Below, one piece after another: positions 61,977-64,000 of a DNA stretch of 64,000 nt. The stretch's first letter is position 1, and each line of letters starts with the position of its first letter. The notes beneath the pieces were generated by a model that was not told where the DNA came from, did not search any database, and saw only the letters and a list, made by a program, of their open reading frames with translations. Origin of the DNA: Bacteroidota bacterium (GTDB lineage: Bacteria > Bacteroidota > Bacteroidia > UBA8524); assembly GCA_016124735.1 (NCBI GenBank), contig WGMZ01000001.1, positions 1 to 64,000 on the forward strand, in the 5' to 3' direction. A program made the translations under genes and the position numbers.

Positions 61977-62905
61977 ATAGTCTGTTTCAATTTGGCAGCA
62001 AAGAGCTGTATTTCCTGATGCATCTGATCCATTAATTGATAACGGCGTCGATACAGGGATCTTTTATTGGATTTAATTTCCTCCATTGATTTTCTGGCCG
62101 GAGGTAAAGGAAGGCGATACCAGCCTTCTTTATCTTTAATGCCACCTGCTTCTTCCCAAACGGCATCGTAATTAAATTCAATCCTATGCAGGAAATGGAT
62201 ATGAATCATATGTTTTTTGCGATAGGCCTGAATTGCATCACTACTTCCTCCCACGACAGTGGCACCCATGGCCATTGCCAATTCCTGGATGATAAAGATA
62301 TTCGCCGCTTTTGGACGCCATCCATGCAATTGTTTTTGTAACTGTTTAGAAGGGCGATCATCCTGAATTCCATGCCCCTGAATACAACCAATCCAACAAG
62401 CCAACTTACCCGAGTCAAGCACTTCAAATGAAAACGAGGCGGCGGAAATAAAACCACCCAATGATTTACAATGGATGCTCACTACCAACTCGCCTTCTTT
62501 TCGGTAGCGGTTATCGTAACCTAAATGGCATTCCAGTTGAACTTCATCCAATTGAATCCGAAAGATTTCCAATTCCTTTTCTGAATGAATCAGCTGATTT
62601 AACAAAGCACCGCCTTCGCTCAGCAAGGTATACGTTTCCTTGATTACCTTCATTTTTCTATACCGGTCCCATTTTAGTGACATGTACACGCGGTAAGGCT
62701 TCATGTAAACGGGAAGTCGATGGTGATTCAGAGATTGAAACATATCCTCATCCAATAGATTGAACCAGGTGGAGGTGAAACGAGCACTTGTAAGTGCGAA
62801 AAATATGCTTCTAATTTTATTCTTTCGGCGAACTTTTGCATTCTCATGAGCGAATGCCCTTTCTGCATACTGGCCGGCTTTTCTGGCTAAAGAAATCAGG
62901 TTCAT
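61973..62905 (-). CDS. DUF535 (VirK/YbjX) family protein
   Basis: The 310-residue protein keeps the typical DUF535 blocks: CWIGCIQGHGIQ in the middle, LHGWRPKAANIFIIQELAMAMGA, and the end pattern WYRLPLPPARKSMEEIKSNKRSLYRRRYQLMDQM. Enterobacterial VirK and YbjX are linked to envelope stress and virulence, but no enzyme activity is known. It is downstream of two uncharacterised secreted genes on the same strand (8 bases to the next). Confidence 0.8.
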   Translation of the reverse strand: MNLISLARKAGQYAERAFAHENAKVRRKNKIRSIFFALTSARFTSTWFNLLDEDMFQSLNHHRLPVYMKPYRVYMSLKWDRYRKMKVIKETYTLLSEGGALLNQLIHSEKELEIFRIQLDEVQLECHLGYDNRYRKEGELVVSIHCKSLGGFISAASFSFEVLDSGKLACWIGCIQGHGIQDDRPSKQLQKQLHGWRPKAANIFIIQELAMAMGATVVGGSSDAIQAYRKKHMIHIHFLHRIEFNYDAVWEEAGGIKDKEGWYRLPLPPARKSMEEIKSNKRSLYRRRYQLMDQMHQEIQLFAAKLKQTI

Positions 62906-62912
62906 TGTTTAT

Positions 62913-63653
62913 CTATTCAAAGATAAATTCCCAATTGCATTTTCCATCAAACAGATTGAGTTTGTTGCCGTCATAGGAATAACGAATCAATCTCTGCGGT
63001 TCGGTAAGTAAAGTGTAAAGTTGCTTTTCCGCCTCATTATGGTAGTCGCTGCATTGATACCCGCTGGGTTCCCGAATAAAGGAATGATTTGCAGCCAGAT
63101 AATATTTAAAAAATAAGGCATTGTCATCGCCGCAGCGAAAAAGTATCACAGAATCGGAAAGCACAAAGAGCTCAAAATTGAGGCTGTCGTAGGATGATTT
63201 GCAGGATTGGCTCTTGAGTTTTAGGGTGTTCCCATCCAAAGGGTTATTAAAAAGATATTCAATTGGATAAGCAATTCCACCGGTCCATTTGCAGGTTAGA
63301 TGATTGATTTTTAATTGGATTCGATTTCCCTGAAACTGAATTCGGTTAATAACCAGACTTTTGAGTTTCTCCTGAAAATTACCCAACACATCCAATTCCA
63401 ATTCTTGTACAGTATTTCCCTGACGAATTTCGATAATGGCTTTCCCATTGAAGCCATCCAAAGCCCATTGTTGCCAGCCTGAATTTTCCGCATTGCTCAC
63501 TCTGTAAACAGAACAGGTTGGTGAGCTGATCTCAAGTGGATTGGAAACTATTTTCCCATTGATATCATAGTAGCGAAAAGTCAAATCCAATGCATCGACC
63601 GACAACCAGGTCAAACAGATAAAGCAGCTAATAATAATTCGAATATTATTCAT
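62913..63653 (-). CDS. Uncharacterised secreted protein
   Basis: The 246-residue protein has a signal peptide (about 1-21, ending SVDA) and a beta-rich body with several Cys (C47, and pairs near 120 and 152). It has no family motif I recognise. It overlaps the end of the upstream gene by 8 bases and is followed by the DUF535 gene, so the three look like one operon. Confidence 0.6.
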   Translation of the reverse strand: MNNIRIIISCFICLTWLSVDALDLTFRYYDINGKIVSNPLEISSPTCSVYRVSNAENSGWQQWALDGFNGKAIIEIRQGNTVQELELDVLGNFQEKLKSLVINRIQFQGNRIQLKINHLTCKWTGGIAYPIEYLFNNPLDGNTLKLKSQSCKSSYDSLNFELFVLSDSVILFRCGDDNALFFKYYLAANHSFIREPSGYQCSDYHNEAEKQLYTLLTEPQRLIRYSYDGNKLNLFDGKCNWEFIFE

Positions 63654-64000
63654 CTACAATGCTAATTTGATGGGCATCATTATGCATCAGCACCTGAAAA
63701 TGAAAACGATCATTTTCCCAGGGCTTGCGTACTGCAAATTCAATCAGGTACATAGAGATTGAGGGCTCGAAAATCATCAGATGAACATCTTCCAACAGGG
63801 CTTCATTCAGGTAATCTTTGTTGACAAAGTTAATCAGGCTGTCTTTTGTGATATACAGGCTGTCATTGTTTTTTCTAATTACCAAAGCTAAATCCTGGTA
63901 AAAATGCGCTTCAATAAATGAATCCGATTCGTTTTGTCCCAGCACAAAATAACCAGGAATTGGGCTTAGATCGATGGAAAATTTATTGCTATCGGCTTGA
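63646..64000 (-). CDS. Uncharacterised protein, 3' part only
   Basis: The frame is open to the right edge: 117 residues up to a TAA at 63646-63648, with no in-frame stop between 63945 and 64000 either. The visible part (…IPGYFVLGQNESDSFIEAHFY...) has no motif I recognise; it may be a secreted or lipid-anchored partner of the next gene. A GTG at 63945 is in frame but need not be the true start. Confidence 0.55.
   Translation of the reverse strand, partial: QADSNKFSIDLSPIPGYFVLGQNESDSFIEAHFYQDLALVIRKNNDSLYITKDSLINFVNKDYLNEALLEDVHLMIFEPSISMYLIEFAVRKPWENDRFHFQVLMHNDAHQISIVDE

Overview
The window is chromosomal DNA of a free-living member of the Bacteroidota. The evidence is: proteins ending in type IX secretion (T9SS) sorting domains of both type A and type B, the gliding genes gldE and gldD, a single-chain SecDF, an HU/mutY/ssb/gldE/gldD block, class promoters of the form TTG-N(18-20)-TAnnTTTG, and no Shine-Dalgarno-like leaders. 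The repeated use of TTG and GTG starts fits the same picture. The family within the phylum (Chitinophagia/Saprospiria-like or a deep Flavobacteriia relative) cannot be fixed from this sequence. No rRNA, prophage, insertion sequence, CRISPR array or integrase was seen.

Layout. 1-7000: a tRNA-Arg(CCG) with a string of hairpins behind it, a hotdog thioesterase, then rpsP-rimM-trmD, a DEDDh exonuclease overlapping an RluA-type pseudouridine synthase, and a two-domain OmpA protein. The gaps here are rich in repeats: a 111-bp triplication that starts inside rimM, stuttered GAAGTAAG/CTTACTTC inverted elements on both sides of the rpsP operon, and a 160-bp tandem array of paired hairpins. 7000-15400: lysS, a 1014-residue T9SS cargo protein, sucD, a secreted TPR protein and a MepA-like lipoprotein. 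15500-31000: a giant alpha-2-macroglobulin lipoprotein, then guaA with a binding-protein-like lipoprotein and an RsmB-like methyltransferase, then on the minus strand rnhA, a glycosyltransferase, secDF, a KtrA-type RCK protein and udk. 31000-46700: two very large PKD proteins with T9SS type B tails flank a minus-strand operon HU-TPR-(29-residue basic protein)-rng and the plus-strand operon mutY-ssb-gldE-gldD. 46600-55000: a minus-strand envelope operon (outer-membrane barrel, HU-CCDC81/SPOR protein, ExbB, ExbD, TonB, FolC), acs and a YfcE-like phosphodiesterase. 55000-64000: a T9SS type A beta-propeller protein, a rhomboid protease, a small barrel, the serC-serA-DUF1015 operon and a minus-strand group of little-known genes (DUF535 and two uncharacterised genes) running off the right edge.

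Together the genes combine housekeeping (translation, serine, GMP, acetate, TCA cycle, K+ control) with an envelope theme: the GldE/GldD gliding and secretion factors, several of the giant surface proteins that T9SS would export, a SecDF to bring them to the periplasm, and a TonB-ExbBD energiser.

The items most worth a second look are the 29-residue Lys/Arg/His-rich gene between the TPR gene and rng, which is easy to miss, and the families of intergenic inverted and tandem repeats.
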